Assembly (NCBI GenBank): GCA_965217175.1
Contig: OZ244251.1
Span: 1,550,001-1,614,000, forward strand
Source of the DNA: Bin87 sp965217175
GTDB lineage: Bacteria > Chloroflexota > Dehalococcoidia > Lucifugimonadales > UBA3495
DNA length: 64,000 bases
Direction: 5' to 3'
Below are positions 1 through 8,138 of this stretch, piece by piece. The position numbers and the translations under genes were made by a program. The notes below the pieces were generated by a model. It saw only the letters and a program-made list of their open reading frames with translations. It was not told the DNA's origin and did not search any database. Each line of letters opens with the position of its first letter. Position 1 is the stretch's first letter.

Positions 1-212
1 GCGATGATATCCACCCGATCGGGCTCGGCATCGATCGGTATCGTGAGCCACCCCCACCTCTGTGTCGGAAATCCAACATCCAACCAAGTCGTCGACCTCA
101 GCAATGCAGTGCAGGAGGCCTCAATGAATACTGCCAGACAGCGTGTAACTGTTGCTAGCGTGGGAGTACGTTATCTCTGGATTGCTGATTGCAAGGCACG
201 ACGGATAGTAGG
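1..212. other. Left edge, no supported gene
   Basis: An open frame runs through most of this stretch on the plus strand, but it has no ribosome binding site, no recognisable domain and an amino-acid composition unlike a folded protein. I see nothing else here. Confidence 0.5.
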
Positions 213-515
213 TTAACTTGCACCGAACGGGATATGTATGCTGTTGCCATGCGCGTTGGTGATCATCACTCTTCCGTCCCTTTGTTCAGAAGTGGAGGCC
301 GTACTGTTCATGGACACTAATGCGAGGATACCCCAAGGCCAAGGCATCATCACCGGGTAGTGGTCGTCCGTCGCCGAGATGGAATGGGCGGGAGTGGTCG
401 GGGTCGCGTCCGATAAGGCCCACCCCAAGTACGCAAGTGCCGCCAACGTGCTCAGGGCCACCACCAGTGATGTCATTTTGGTTAAACGGTTCAGTGGCGG
501 TTTGGCGAATGGCAT
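213..515 (-). CDS. Small single-pass membrane or exported protein (100 aa)
   Basis: I do not recognise this family. The start is the ATG at 515, chosen because AGGAGGG lies 7-8 bases upstream; the same frame stays open to 761 but that extension has no RBS. Residues 15-33 form one hydrophobic segment preceded by Lys/Arg, so the protein is probably inner-membrane anchored or exported, with the C-terminal part outside. The exported part contains a short Trp/Pro stretch (MMPWPWG, residues 56-62). It is preceded by a ~210-base leader with mutually exclusive hairpins and a short upstream ORF, so expression is probably controlled by attenuation. No function can be assigned. Confidence 0.6.
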   Translation of the reverse strand: MPFAKPPLNRLTKMTSLVVALSTLAALAYLGWALSDATPTTPAHSISATDDHYPVMMPWPWGILALVSMNSTASTSEQRDGRVMITNAHGNSIHIPFGAS

Positions 516-724
516 AGATTCCCTCCTGTGTTGTGTGATTCCGGCACCGAGATTGGGGCCGTTCTGTTGTGATAGCCAACAAAAACGGCCCCGCCGGTTG
601 ACGGGGCTGGACACAATCGGGAGGTGGACTTTCGCTGGGAGCAGCGCAGCCGCTCCCGCACCAGGGCTGGCCCGGGGCGCGGCAAGTTGTAAAATGACCT
701 GGGTAGGGTAGAACCTATCCGCAT
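491..724 (-). CDS. Putative leader ORF (77 aa) upstream of the small membrane protein
   Basis: The ATG at 724 has a near-perfect RBS (AAAGGAGG, 8 bases upstream), better than most genes in the window. The product is Arg/Pro/Ser rich, has no domain, and the ORF runs through both hairpins of the leader and stops 22-24 bases inside the next gene in another frame. That geometry fits a translated leader whose ribosome position selects one of two RNA folds, or translational coupling to the downstream gene. A stable, functional product is unlikely. The alternative is that the RBS is fortuitous. Confidence 0.4.
   Translation of the reverse strand: MRIGSTLPRSFYNLPRPGPALVRERLRCSQRKSTSRLCPAPSTGGAVFVGYHNRTAPISVPESHNTGGNLCHSPNRH
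555..592 (-). promoter_or_regulatory. Antiterminator-like hairpin overlapping the terminator
   Basis: On the minus strand GGGGCCGTTTTTGTTG (592-577) pairs with CAACAGAACGGCCCC (569-555) over a 7-base loop. The left arm contains the 3' half and T-run of the terminator stem, so both structures cannot form together. This is the usual logic of a transcription attenuator or riboswitch expression platform. No known riboswitch class is recognised in the upstream part. Confidence 0.5.
580..607 (-). terminator. Intrinsic terminator-like hairpin in leader
   Basis: Read on the minus strand, GCCCCG (607-602) pairs with CGGGGC (593-588) over an 8-base loop, followed by CG and five T (585-581). It lies ~65 bases before the start codon at 515, inside the leader, so it would stop transcription before the gene. 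Confidence 0.55.
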
Positions 725-934
725 GAGAATGGCCTCCTTTCGGTTGTTTGGTTTGACCCAAAAGGCTGGCCCCTTCTCTTTATTTTGGTAACACTATCGT
801 CTCACCTCTATCTGAACTAATACACCCCAGGGCGATTGCATTTGAACCTGAGCCTCGCCGATTGGTATGGTATCCATATTCATAGCTGCCCCTCTGATGT
901 TCAAACCAATGAGTTCAACCTGAGGACAAATACC

Positions 935-2557
935 ATGAAATATGATGTGGCAATTGTGGGGGCCGGCTCCGCCGGTTCGGTGCTGGCGGCCCGGCTGTCG
1001 GAAGATCCGGGTTGCTCGGTGCTGTTATTGGAAGCCGGGCCGGACTATCCGGATATTGATCGACTGCCCGACGAACTAAGATACGGATTCAACGCCGCTC
1101 CCGTACCACCCGCGGCTCGAACGGCCGGCGGCCACCCGGTCTCTTTGACCACCAGTCGCCATAACTGGCAGTTCACGGCAACTGCAACCGACCTGGCGGC
1201 GCTTATGTTGGTGCCCCGAGGCAGGGTTACCGGTGGCTCCAGCGCCATTAATTCCTCAGCTTTTTACCGTGGGGTTCCGGAAGATTTTGACGCCTGGGCG
1301 TCCCGGGGCAACGACGAGTGGAGTTACGAAAAGGTCCTTCCATTCTTTCGCAAATTGGAAACGGACGTTGACCGGCACGGCGACTATCACGGCTCCGAAG
1401 GGCCCATCTTCGTCCACCATGCCAACCCGGATGCTTGGGACGCTGCCCAAAGAGCCTTCTTCAGCGCCTGCCGCGCCAACGGCTTTGCGGAAGCCCACGA
1501 CCATAACCATCCAGACTCGAACGGGGTCGGCCCAGGCGTGACCAACAACCATGACGGGGTGCGGTTCAGCACCGCCCTGGCCTACTTGAGCCAGGCCCGC
1601 CATCGACTTAACCTGACGGTGCGACCCAATTGCCAGGTCCGCCGAGTTGTTTTTCGAGGCAAGCGTGCGATTGGTCTGCAGGTGGAGAGCGGCGGTCAGA
1701 CCTTCACCGTTGAAGCTGAGCAGCTTATTCTCAGCGCCGGTGCGGTCGGCTCGCCCCACCTGTTGCTGCTCTCCGGCGTAGGCCCGGCCGGGCAACTGGA
1801 GAACCTGGGCGTTCCGGTGGTTCAGGACCTCGCGGGCGTGGGGCGGAACCTGAAAGACCACCCGAAGGTGTACGTTACCTGGGAAGTCGGAGACGGGTTT
1901 GTTACTCCATCGAACCGGGGGGCCGGCGGCGCGGCGCTGCGGCTAACCGCTCCCGGCTCCCATCTGAGAAACGATCTGGGAATCAGTCTTTCCGCCCTGG
2001 TCGCGCCCCGGGTCAAGGGAACCGCGCCGGCGCCCCAGGCTCAATGGCCACGGGCTGAGGGGGAGGACGCCGCCAGCCGGCACATTGAAATGATGGTCGC
2101 CCTGCTGCTGCCCGAAAGCCGGGGGGAACTGACGCTAACCTCGTCCGACTACCGGGTGCAGCCGGCCATGCACTACAATTACCTGGCCGAACCCTTTGAC
2201 AGAGCGCGGCTGAGGGCCGGCGTTTATCTGGCCCTGGATCTGGCCGGGCGACACGAACTGGCCCCACTTTTGGGGAATCGTATTGAACCCGAGGACGACG
2301 ACCTGGCGAGCGACGACGCGTTGGACCAATGGCTTCTGAGGGAAGCGACTACCTACTCCCACATTTCCTGCACTTGCAAAATGGGACCGTCCGAAGACCC
2401 TCTGGCCGTAGTCAATCAATATGGGGAAGTGCATGGCATGGAAGGGTTGCGCATCGTTGATGCGTCGATCATGCCCGACCTGGTACGCGCTCCCATCAAC
2501 CCGGCGGTGATAATGGTGGCGGAACGGGTAGCGTACTTTGTCCAGGCCAGCCGGTAA
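935..2557 (+). CDS. GMC family FAD-dependent oxidoreductase
   Basis: Glucose-methanol-choline oxidoreductase that would oxidise an alcohol using FAD, probably cytoplasmic; the substrate is not predictable. The ATG at 935 is preferred over the in-frame ATG at 836 because the FAD-binding motif GAGSAGS begins 9 residues later, as usual in the family. The protein has 540 residues, the normal length. LLLEAG gives the ribose-binding Glu, GRVTGGSSAIN is GMC signature 1, GAVGSPHLLLLSGVGP is signature 2. The C-terminal part carries TYSHISCTCKMG with the catalytic His, and INPAVIM with the second active-site position as Asn. The gene stands alone; an SDR follows after a repeat-containing gap. A second, clearly related GMC gene lies at the other end of the window (60669-62222). 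Confidence 0.93.
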   Translation: MKYDVAIVGAGSAGSVLAARLSEDPGCSVLLLEAGPDYPDIDRLPDELRYGFNAAPVPPAARTAGGHPVSLTTSRHNWQFTATATDLAALMLVPRGRVTGGSSAINSSAFYRGVPEDFDAWASRGNDEWSYEKVLPFFRKLETDVDRHGDYHGSEGPIFVHHANPDAWDAAQRAFFSACRANGFAEAHDHNHPDSNGVGPGVTNNHDGVRFSTALAYLSQARHRLNLTVRPNCQVRRVVFRGKRAIGLQVESGGQTFTVEAEQLILSAGAVGSPHLLLLSGVGPAGQLENLGVPVVQDLAGVGRNLKDHPKVYVTWEVGDGFVTPSNRGAGGAALRLTAPGSHLRNDLGISLSALVAPRVKGTAPAPQAQWPRAEGEDAASRHIEMMVALLLPESRGELTLTSSDYRVQPAMHYNYLAEPFDRARLRAGVYLALDLAGRHELAPLLGNRIEPEDDDLASDDALDQWLLREATTYSHISCTCKMGPSEDPLAVVNQYGEVHGMEGLRIVDASIMPDLVRAPINPAVIMVAERVAYFVQASR

Positions 2558-2743
2558 GCAATAATGGGTGACAGAGATGGGGAGGGCACCAGGTCGCCGC
2601 CAATGGCCGACGGCATTCTCGCAATGACAGCGCAAAGTGGGTACGCATGAGGTCCAGGACGATTGCAAAATGCGAGCGTGAACCTCTGTCCGCTCATCCT
2701 GATCTCGCCGAAGGGTGCCAGCTCAACCGACCAGTGTTTCGGC

Positions 2744-2891
2744 TAGAGCCTGTTGACGAATGCCTTCATTCCCGCGGATGCTGGAATCCAGCAAGCGCAA
2801 AACCGGGCCAGGGTTCCTGTCGCAGGGCCTTTTCTGGGTTTCTGCTTGCGCAGGAACGACGGGTTGAATTTCCAATTGTAAACACGCCCTG
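2744..2891. repeat. MITE-like short element, copy 1
   Basis: A ~148-bp unit with related ends: TAGAGCCTGTTGACGAATGC on the left, and on the right the reverse complement CAGGGCGTGTTTACAATTGG. Two shorter inverted repeats sit inside (around ATTCCCGCGGATG and TTCTGCTTGCGCAGGAA). A second unit with the same end types is at 34525-34677. No ORF is present. It ends just before the RBS of the SDR gene. Confidence 0.5.
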
Positions 2892-2917
2892 ATTCGTACT
2901 CCCAAGGAGGTTACGCC

Positions 2918-3751
2918 ATGAAATTGGATGGTCAGGTAGCAGTCATTACGGGCTCTGGGCGAGGCATTGGGCGGGCCATCGCCCTGGCCTATGCCCGCGA
3001 AGGCGCCAAGCTGGCGCTGGCCGCCCGCAATGAATCTGAGCTGCAAGAGGCTGTCACCGCCGCGTCGGAGCTGGGCGCTGAAGCGATTGCCGTCCGCACC
3101 GACGTCACCAGCCAGAAAGACACGGAACGGTTGGCCCATAGAGTAGTAGATCGATTTGGGCGGATTGACGTGCTGGTCAACAACGCCGGAAATGCCGGCC
3201 CCATCGGCCCGTTGCAGGGCAACGACATCGCCGACTGGGTGAACACCATCAACGTTAACCTCACCGGCACTTTCCTGGTATGTCGAGCCGTTATCCCCGT
3301 AATGCTGGGGCAGTCAGGAGGGAAGATTATAAACCTGTCGGGCGCGGGGGCGACCAATGCGTGGAGCAATATGTCGGCCTATTGCTCCAGCAAAGCGGCG
3401 GTGGTACGGCTTACCGAAGTGTTGGCCCAGGAACTGGATGGCAAGGGAATTACGGTGAACGCCCTCGGGCCTGGCTCGGTTCATACAAGTATGTGGGACA
3501 AAATGACCGAGGAAGCCGCGCAGGCGGGAGCGGACTTTATCCACCAGCTCGGGATGAGGGTAACGTCGGGCGGTGGCGCGTCCATAGACGAGTGCGCAGA
3601 GCTGGCAGTATGGCTGGCCTCCGACGAAAGCGGGGCGCTGACCGGAAGATTGATCTCGGCGGCGACCGATGATTTTCGCGGCCTGCCGCCGAGGATTGCG
3701 GAGATTATGGCCGGGGACGCATATACGCTGCGGCGGGTTGGGCTGGACTAG
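2918..3751 (+). CDS. SDR family NAD(P)-dependent oxidoreductase
   Basis: Classical short-chain dehydrogenase/reductase that interconverts an alcohol and a ketone with NAD(P); the substrate is unknown. The start ATG at 2918 has AAGGAGG 7 bases upstream. The cofactor motif TGSGRGIG is at residues 11-18, NNAG follows the fourth strand, and the catalytic Tyr155 and Lys159 lie in SAYCSSK. At 277 residues it is slightly longer than the usual ~250, the extra length being a C-terminal tail. It lies downstream of the GMC oxidoreductase on the same strand, but a 360-base gap with a repeat makes an operon unlikely. FabG-like and sugar-dehydrogenase roles cannot be separated. Confidence 0.93.
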   Translation: MKLDGQVAVITGSGRGIGRAIALAYAREGAKLALAARNESELQEAVTAASELGAEAIAVRTDVTSQKDTERLAHRVVDRFGRIDVLVNNAGNAGPIGPLQGNDIADWVNTINVNLTGTFLVCRAVIPVMLGQSGGKIINLSGAGATNAWSNMSAYCSSKAAVVRLTEVLAQELDGKGITVNALGPGSVHTSMWDKMTEEAAQAGADFIHQLGMRVTSGGGASIDECAELAVWLASDESGALTGRLISAATDDFRGLPPRIAEIMAGDAYTLRRVGLD

Positions 3752-4014
3752 CGTGGGTTCACAAATGCCGTCAGTCTCCGCAGATTCGGCGGTGCCTGGC
3801 CCGAAGCGCAACTTGGCGTGCATGAATAAACAGCTCGTGCCCCATAGGATTGCGGTGGATATATTCGGCGGATGCGCCACCACAATTCCCCGCGCTGCTA
3901 CCATCTTGGTGGGAAATCCTGCGCCTTACCCACACAACGGGATGCGTTGCTGACGAAGCTGGTATCGAGGGATTCGAGCGTGGGGTGCCGAACACGCGCT
4001 ATGGAGGTAGAAAA

Positions 4015-4719
4015 TTGAGTGGTCCATGCCCAACAATTGACTCTCTGATTGCACTTGGCTTTGAGCACCGGACGACTCAAGCCGGACTACAAGGTGTCGG
4101 TTACAAGTTCGTTCATCTTGATTTGGATGTTGTCCATGTGATGAACATGTATGCGCGGTACGTGGTGTTGCTGAGTGGTGTTATCAACACCGGCCGCACG
4201 GTGGCACTCATAGAATCCCAAATCCCTATCGACTTGGGAAGCGCGTTGGAAGCTGCGGCCTGGGTCAGCTACGCCCTTGCGTCGCACAGGTCCGAACTAG
4301 AACCCCTGCCGGATTGGTTTGTCGAAGGAGAACGGCACTGGGACCTGGTGCCGCTGGCGCGCGAGGTGCGCGCGGCCGAGGAAAGGCAGCGGGCCTATCA
4401 GGCCTGTCCAAAGTGCTTTATCGACAGGGACTATGCCCGACCCCTTCGGCGCAATCTTATGGAAGAACTCTCTTGGCTCGACGAAGAAACCGAGATGACA
4501 TTGAGTTTCGACGGGCGCGTTCTCAGCATTTCCCTGTACCAAAGTGTCCATGAGGTCGTTGCATCAGGAGATAGTTGGCCGTCCTCCTATAATGTTATTG
4601 TCTCCCCAGAGACGAAGCTGCCAGACCGGTTTATGTCCACGAGTGTGGCGGTAAGTGTGTTCGAGGGGTATGTGCGTTTCGACCGGCTTCGTCTGGGGCC
4701 ATACCAGGCGGTCGCATGA
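4015..4719 (+). CDS. Hypothetical protein (234 aa)
   Basis: I do not recognise this protein. The reading frame is open from 3850, but the only convincing RBS (GGAGGT, 4003-4008) lies 6 bases before a TTG at 4015, so that is the chosen start. The sequence looks like a soluble mixed alpha/beta protein: no signal peptide or membrane segment, and acidic and hydrophobic residues well spread. It contains a CPKC pair in AYQACPKCFIDRDYARP, which could be a small metal or redox site, although no second Cys pair is obvious. It stands alone between an SDR gene and IS701 debris. Confidence that it is coding is moderate. Confidence 0.5.
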   Translation: MSGPCPTIDSLIALGFEHRTTQAGLQGVGYKFVHLDLDVVHVMNMYARYVVLLSGVINTGRTVALIESQIPIDLGSALEAAAWVSYALASHRSELEPLPDWFVEGERHWDLVPLAREVRAAEERQRAYQACPKCFIDRDYARPLRRNLMEELSWLDEETEMTLSFDGRVLSISLYQSVHEVVASGDSWPSSYNVIVSPETKLPDRFMSTSVAVSVFEGYVRFDRLRLGPYQAVA

Positions 4720-4960
4720 AATTCTCCGCATCCACCGTAGAAGCCGCCACCCTGCAATAGCTGCCCACTTTGGGTTGACTGACGGCACACGGCCCCGACA
4801 TCGCCCGTGAAGAAGGTAAACCTTACCTTCTGCCACGCGCATATTCTGGAGATGAACGGCGATAGCTAACGTCTCAAGGGCAGCTGGCAGGGCGTTACCG
4901 TACCCACTGCTATCGAGCCGGCTGGGGTTTAGCCCCGCAGAGGCCGCACCAGTAGCGCCT
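4720..4960. other. Intergenic, no feature seen
   Basis: No supported ORF, RNA gene or clear hairpin is visible between the hypothetical gene and the IS701 remnant. Confidence 0.4.
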
Positions 4961-5145
4961 GGAGATCATGACGCCTGTGGTTCCGCATGTCCTGGCGCCC
5001 ACACAGAGCGGCGAAGTAAGCGTGAAAATCCTGAAGGCCTCGTACTCCCGCTTGAAAACCGCCGCATCCACTTCCCTGCCTCACTTGCCCGGGCCTTCCC
5101 GACTACCCAGGCATCCTAACATTCCAGCCGTCGTTGTAGTACTAA
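4961..5145 (-). mobile_element. IS701-family transposase remnant, copy A
   Basis: Read on the minus strand it gives FHAYFAALCGRQDMRNHR and DLQALLV, matching the N-terminal region of the transposase fragments at 10140 and 11935, where the equivalent reads FHAYFAARFGRRETRDHSR. Only about the first 60 codons survive and the frame is not intact at the 5' side. The outer edge near 5140 (AGTACTACAACGACGG) resembles the outer edges of the other two copies, so this is probably the element's end. Confidence 0.6.
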
Positions 5146-5152
5146 GGATCAT

Positions 5153-5841
5153 TCACTGGGACTCAGGTCCAACGATTTCATTGGGTTCACCCCAACCGGA
5201 TATTTTCGTAAAAAGCACCGTCTGTTGTTGTGGCCGATTACTGGTAGCCGGCAACAAAAACGTTAGTTGATTTTGAACCAAACGACCGTCGAGATCGATC
5301 CAATATTCAATCGTTTGGCGAAAGTTTGTATCCACTTTGTCCTCACCAAGCACCAATCCACCGGGCGATTGGGGTCGAGTCACGGCATATTTCTTAACTG
5401 TTACGGAGTCCAAGATTTCTTCGCCCAAGAAATTAGCCTCCGTCAAGTGCGAACATATCGCAGATAGATCAGAGAGGTAATAAGCATCATGGAAGCCAAA
5501 ATCCCTATGGGTTTCCCATTCCCCGTTCCCTTCTCGAGAGTAAGTCGTGTTACCTACCCCAATGATCTCTAATATTTCATCATCTGTGTAGTTATGAGCA
5601 TTCGGTAATCGTCTCCCGATACCTGAATGTCATACTCCCACCTACCTCCTACCCCTGTGGCAATTCCCAACATATCGAACGACGAAATATCTTGTTGTTC
5701 AGCGCACGCATGCTGAATCGTCAAGTGCGCTGAAGCAGGATGGCTTCGAATTGCCGTGACCCAAATCAACCCCACTGCACCAGAAACCACGAGCATTCCT
5801 AAACCTGGAATTAACCAATGTCGATGCCTGATCCTATGCAT
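5153..5841 (-). pseudogene. Frameshifted exported protein, possibly LppX/LolA-like
   Basis: Two minus-strand ORFs form one protein. The first (5841-5569) starts with a basic residue cluster and a hydrophobic segment (residues ~10-30), a signal anchor or signal peptide, then a beta-rich part ending in DDYRMLITT. The frame then shifts by one near 5575-5595 and continues as DDEILEIIGVGNTTYSR through to QTVLFTKISGWGEP and a stop at 5153. The repaired protein would be ~228 residues. The alternating beta pattern with a YWIDLDGRLVQ-type strand recalls LppX/LolA-type lipoproteins, but I would not assign it firmly. Base composition is more AT-rich than neighbouring genes, suggesting transfer or relaxed selection. 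Confidence 0.55.
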
Positions 5842-5908
5842 TCAATTCCCCCAAACCTGCTTATGAGAGTTGGTCCTTAAGCCATTCCTTTAACTCGTCG
5901 CGCAACTC

Positions 5909-6439
5909 TTAGGCAATGTCTTCAATTAACCCGTTCACAATAGCTTGAAAGCCCGATGGTGAGAAGCCAGCCGGAGTAACGTACGCGACAGCAGGTCCAT
6001 CGGCATATCCGGCAGACCAATGCCAATCTCCCACTGAGATTCGATGCGTTCCGAATACGAACGCCGCTTCCTGTTTGATTACAGCGCCAGTCAGAATAAG
6101 GTGTTCCGTAAACCCTGTAGCCCATATGCAAGGCGAATTGCATTCGTATTCGGCTGGGGCGTCCGGAGAGTCATTTGGGTCCGGTACGTCCAGCACAAAA
6201 AGCTCTAGGAACTCACTCAGATCAAGGTATTCCAAATCGGAAACGTCGAAATCCACGAGTTCACTTCTGGTTTTATGAATGCCACCCGTGAGGACGCTTT
6301 GTGTGGCGCCCGGACTGGACTCATTGGTTAACTTGCCGAACACGCACCATCTTGATGCCTCTCCTGCTAGAGTCCCGATATATGGGCCTGCCCATACTTG
6401 CGAACGTATAGCATGGAGGTAACCGCCCGGCGATTCCAT
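5909..6439 (-). CDS. Hypothetical protein (up to 176 aa)
   Basis: I do not recognise this protein. The ORF is open far upstream, but that part is the antisense shadow of the next gene, so an internal ATG at 6439 is taken as the start; no strong RBS supports it. The product is acidic in the middle (DVSDLEYLDLSEFLELFVLD) and has a Gly/Ala-rich C-terminus. Like the frameshifted gene after it, it is AT-richer than its surroundings. It could be the 3' part of a gene truncated by a rearrangement. Confidence 0.4.
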   Translation of the reverse strand: MESPGGYLHAIRSQVWAGPYIGTLAGEASRWCVFGKLTNESSPGATQSVLTGGIHKTRSELVDFDVSDLEYLDLSEFLELFVLDVPDPNDSPDAPAEYECNSPCIWATGFTEHLILTGAVIKQEAAFVFGTHRISVGDWHWSAGYADGPAVAYVTPAGFSPSGFQAIVNGLIEDIA

Positions 6440-6506
6440 GGTTTGCTCGTTGGCTTGGTAAAGTATGCTCAGGGCAGGCGCCCACGCCGGTGTTTTCGAA
6501 TATTGC

Positions 6507-7619
6507 CTACCTGAAATCGGGAGCCGTCGGGAACATGGAAAGCAGCGGCGAAACGGTATCGATCTGGGCAGTACCGATACTGTCGATCGTGGGGCAGCCA
6601 CACATGCCCATGGTGGTGTCCAACTCGTCCCGCAGCATATCCAGCACGGCTTTGGCGCCAGCCTCACCGTCAACGGCCAATCCCCAGAACAGCGGGCGGC
6701 CGATCAGCACGGAGCGGGCACCCAGCGCCAGCGCTTTGAAAATGTCGGTTCCCCGCCGGATACCGCCGTCCAGGTAAACCTCGGCATTGCCATCCACGGC
6801 CTTTACGACCTCGGGAAGCACCTCGATAGTGGCGGGCGTGGTGTCCAGATAGCGGCCGCCGTGGTTGGAAACTATGACTCCCCTGGCGCCGTTCTCCGCA
6901 GAAAGTCTGCCGTCCTCACCGGCCATTATCCCCTTGACCACCACCGGAAGCCGGCTGTTCGACGCAAACCAGTCCAGGTCATCCCAAGTGGCGGCCACGT
7001 CTCGGATATCGGTGGCGCTGGCCGGAGCCTCAGGAGCGAAATCGGAACTGTGGGCGCCCAGGTCCAGGTGGGCGTAATTGGGCGACGGCGCGAGGACCCA
7101 TCCGTTGCGAATGTTACGTTCGCGCTTCGGTGTGATCTTGGCGTCCAAAGTCATGCAGATGGCCGAATACCCGGCTTCCTCGGCCCGGGCGGCCATCTCC
7201 AGCGTAATGCCTCGGTCCTTGAAGAAATACTGCTGGAACCACAACGGCCCGGTGGCCGACGCCGCCACGTCCTCCAAAGTACGGGAGGCGTGGGAGCTGA
7301 GCACCATCAGCGTGCCCGCCGCTCCCGCCGCTTTGACCGATGCGATCTCCGCGTCGGGGTGGGCCGATTCGTGATTTCCCGCAGGGTCCAGCATCACGGG
7401 CAGGGCAATCTCATGACCCAGCACCGTGGTGGCCAAGCTCCTCTGGGCCACGTCCACCATCATACGCGGGCGCAGCATGATGGAGTCGTACACCGCCCTG
7501 GTACGCCTGACGGTGATTTCGTCGGTGGCGCCGCCGGCGATGTAATCGTAATCACCCTTCTGAATCCGCTCCCTGGCGATCTCTTCGTACTCGAAAATGT
7601 TGACGGGTTCCGCAGCCAT
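6507..7619 (-). CDS. FMN-dependent alpha-hydroxy-acid oxidase/dehydrogenase
   Basis: TIM-barrel flavoprotein that oxidises 2-hydroxy acids such as lactate, glycolate or mandelate to 2-oxo acids; FMN would be reoxidised by oxygen or a quinone. The N-terminus reads NIFEYEEIARERI, then DYIAGGATDE as in the family. The FMN-binding lysine is in VVVKGI, the catalytic His-Gly-Gly-Arg in VSNHGGRYLD, and the phosphate loop in DGGIRRGTD and IGRPLFWGL. Length (370 aa) is normal. GGAG precedes the ATG at 7619 by 8 bases, and a good -10 element lies at 7664-7659. Lactate oxidase, glycolate oxidase and lactate monooxygenase cannot be separated from sequence alone. Confidence 0.9.
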   Translation of the reverse strand: MAAEPVNIFEYEEIARERIQKGDYDYIAGGATDEITVRRTRAVYDSIMLRPRMMVDVAQRSLATTVLGHEIALPVMLDPAGNHESAHPDAEIASVKAAGAAGTLMVLSSHASRTLEDVAASATGPLWFQQYFFKDRGITLEMAARAEEAGYSAICMTLDAKITPKRERNIRNGWVLAPSPNYAHLDLGAHSSDFAPEAPASATDIRDVAATWDDLDWFASNSRLPVVVKGIMAGEDGRLSAENGARGVIVSNHGGRYLDTTPATIEVLPEVVKAVDGNAEVYLDGGIRRGTDIFKALALGARSVLIGRPLFWGLAVDGEAGAKAVLDMLRDELDTTMGMCGCPTIDSIGTAQIDTVSPLLSMFPTAPDFR

Positions 7620-7658
7620 TTTGGTTACTCCACTGTAAGGATGGGTTTAGCCGGGCCC

Positions 7659-7664
7659 ATTATA
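7659..7664 (-). promoter_or_regulatory. -10 element (TATAAT) of the hydroxy-acid oxidase gene
   Basis: The minus strand reads GGCTATGTATAATGGG, with a perfect TATAAT 40 bases before the start codon. The -35 region (around 7687-7682, CAATGA) is poor. The same GGCTATGTATAATG context occurs at 54097-54111 before an LLM oxidoreductase gene. Confidence 0.5.
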
Positions 7665-7705
7665 CATAGCCCTCGTCCTGTTCATTGACGAGGGCGTTTG
7701 AGGGA

Positions 7706-7948
7706 TTATCGGGGGACAGTATGGTCGGCAGGTGGGATCTCGAACGCCGCTACGCCGCCCATTCGGGATGCGAAGGGAGCAAATCCGCTGATATCCCGGG
7801 GCTCGCAGGAGCCGCCAGCGCACGGCGCGCTCTTTGTAACCTCCATGCCGAGTGGCTCCACCATCCGGTCCGTGGTGACACTGTAGGCGGCGCCGGCAAC
7901 CATTAGTGCGATGGTAAAGGCGAGGGGTAATAATCGTTTTACGTACAT
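7706..7948 (-). CDS. Small exported protein (80 aa), paralogue at 39770
   Basis: I do not recognise the family. Residues 1-24 (Lys/Arg, then a 17-residue hydrophobic run ending AGAAYS) form a signal peptide or anchor. The mature part contains CAGGSC, a Cys pair that could form a disulfide outside the cell, followed by ISGFAPFASRMGG. A TTG at 7954 is an alternative start. The gene lies just downstream of the beta-propeller gene on the same strand, separated by ~80 bases, so they may be cotranscribed. The copy at 39770-39898 is nearly identical for its first ~40 codons and then has a stop at the first of these cysteines. Confidence 0.6.
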   Translation of the reverse strand: MYVKRLLPLAFTIALMVAGAAYSVTTDRMVEPLGMEVTKSAPCAGGSCEPRDISGFAPFASRMGGVAAFEIPPADHTVPR

Positions 7949-8138
7949 TCTCAAGTGCCTGACCGTCTATCGCGTGTTAAATCGGTTCCCCGTTCATCTG
8001 AAGTTGAATCACTGGGAAATCCGCTAGTACTCACTTTTGCGGATTCCCAGCCGTGAGGTTGCCTTCCTCATCAATCCGCACCAAAACCTGCAGGTCGGTG
8101 CCGTCCCGGTTGATCGTGGAGAGAAAGATGCTGGGATC
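7813..8138 (-). repeat. Inverted duplication, block 1 (copy 1)
   Basis: This 326-bp block covers the 3' end of the propeller gene, the gap, and the first half of the small exported gene. Its reverse complement matches 39580-39908 almost base for base, with only scattered substitutions and identical codon-level reading (DGTDLQVLVRIDEEGNLTAG). Confidence 0.85.

Noticed and set aside
4..216. 70-codon plus-strand ORF at the left edge
   Set aside because: No RBS, no domain and unnatural composition; the window edge also truncates any context.
5221..5262. Inverted repeat CGTCTGTTGTTG...CAACAAAAACG similar to the leader hairpins
   Set aside because: It lies inside the coding frame of the frameshifted exported protein and the arms differ in spacing; probably coincidence.
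6465..7688. 407-codon plus-strand ORF
   Set aside because: Antisense to the FMN-dependent hydroxy-acid oxidase, whose motifs and RBS are clear; a GC-driven shadow frame.
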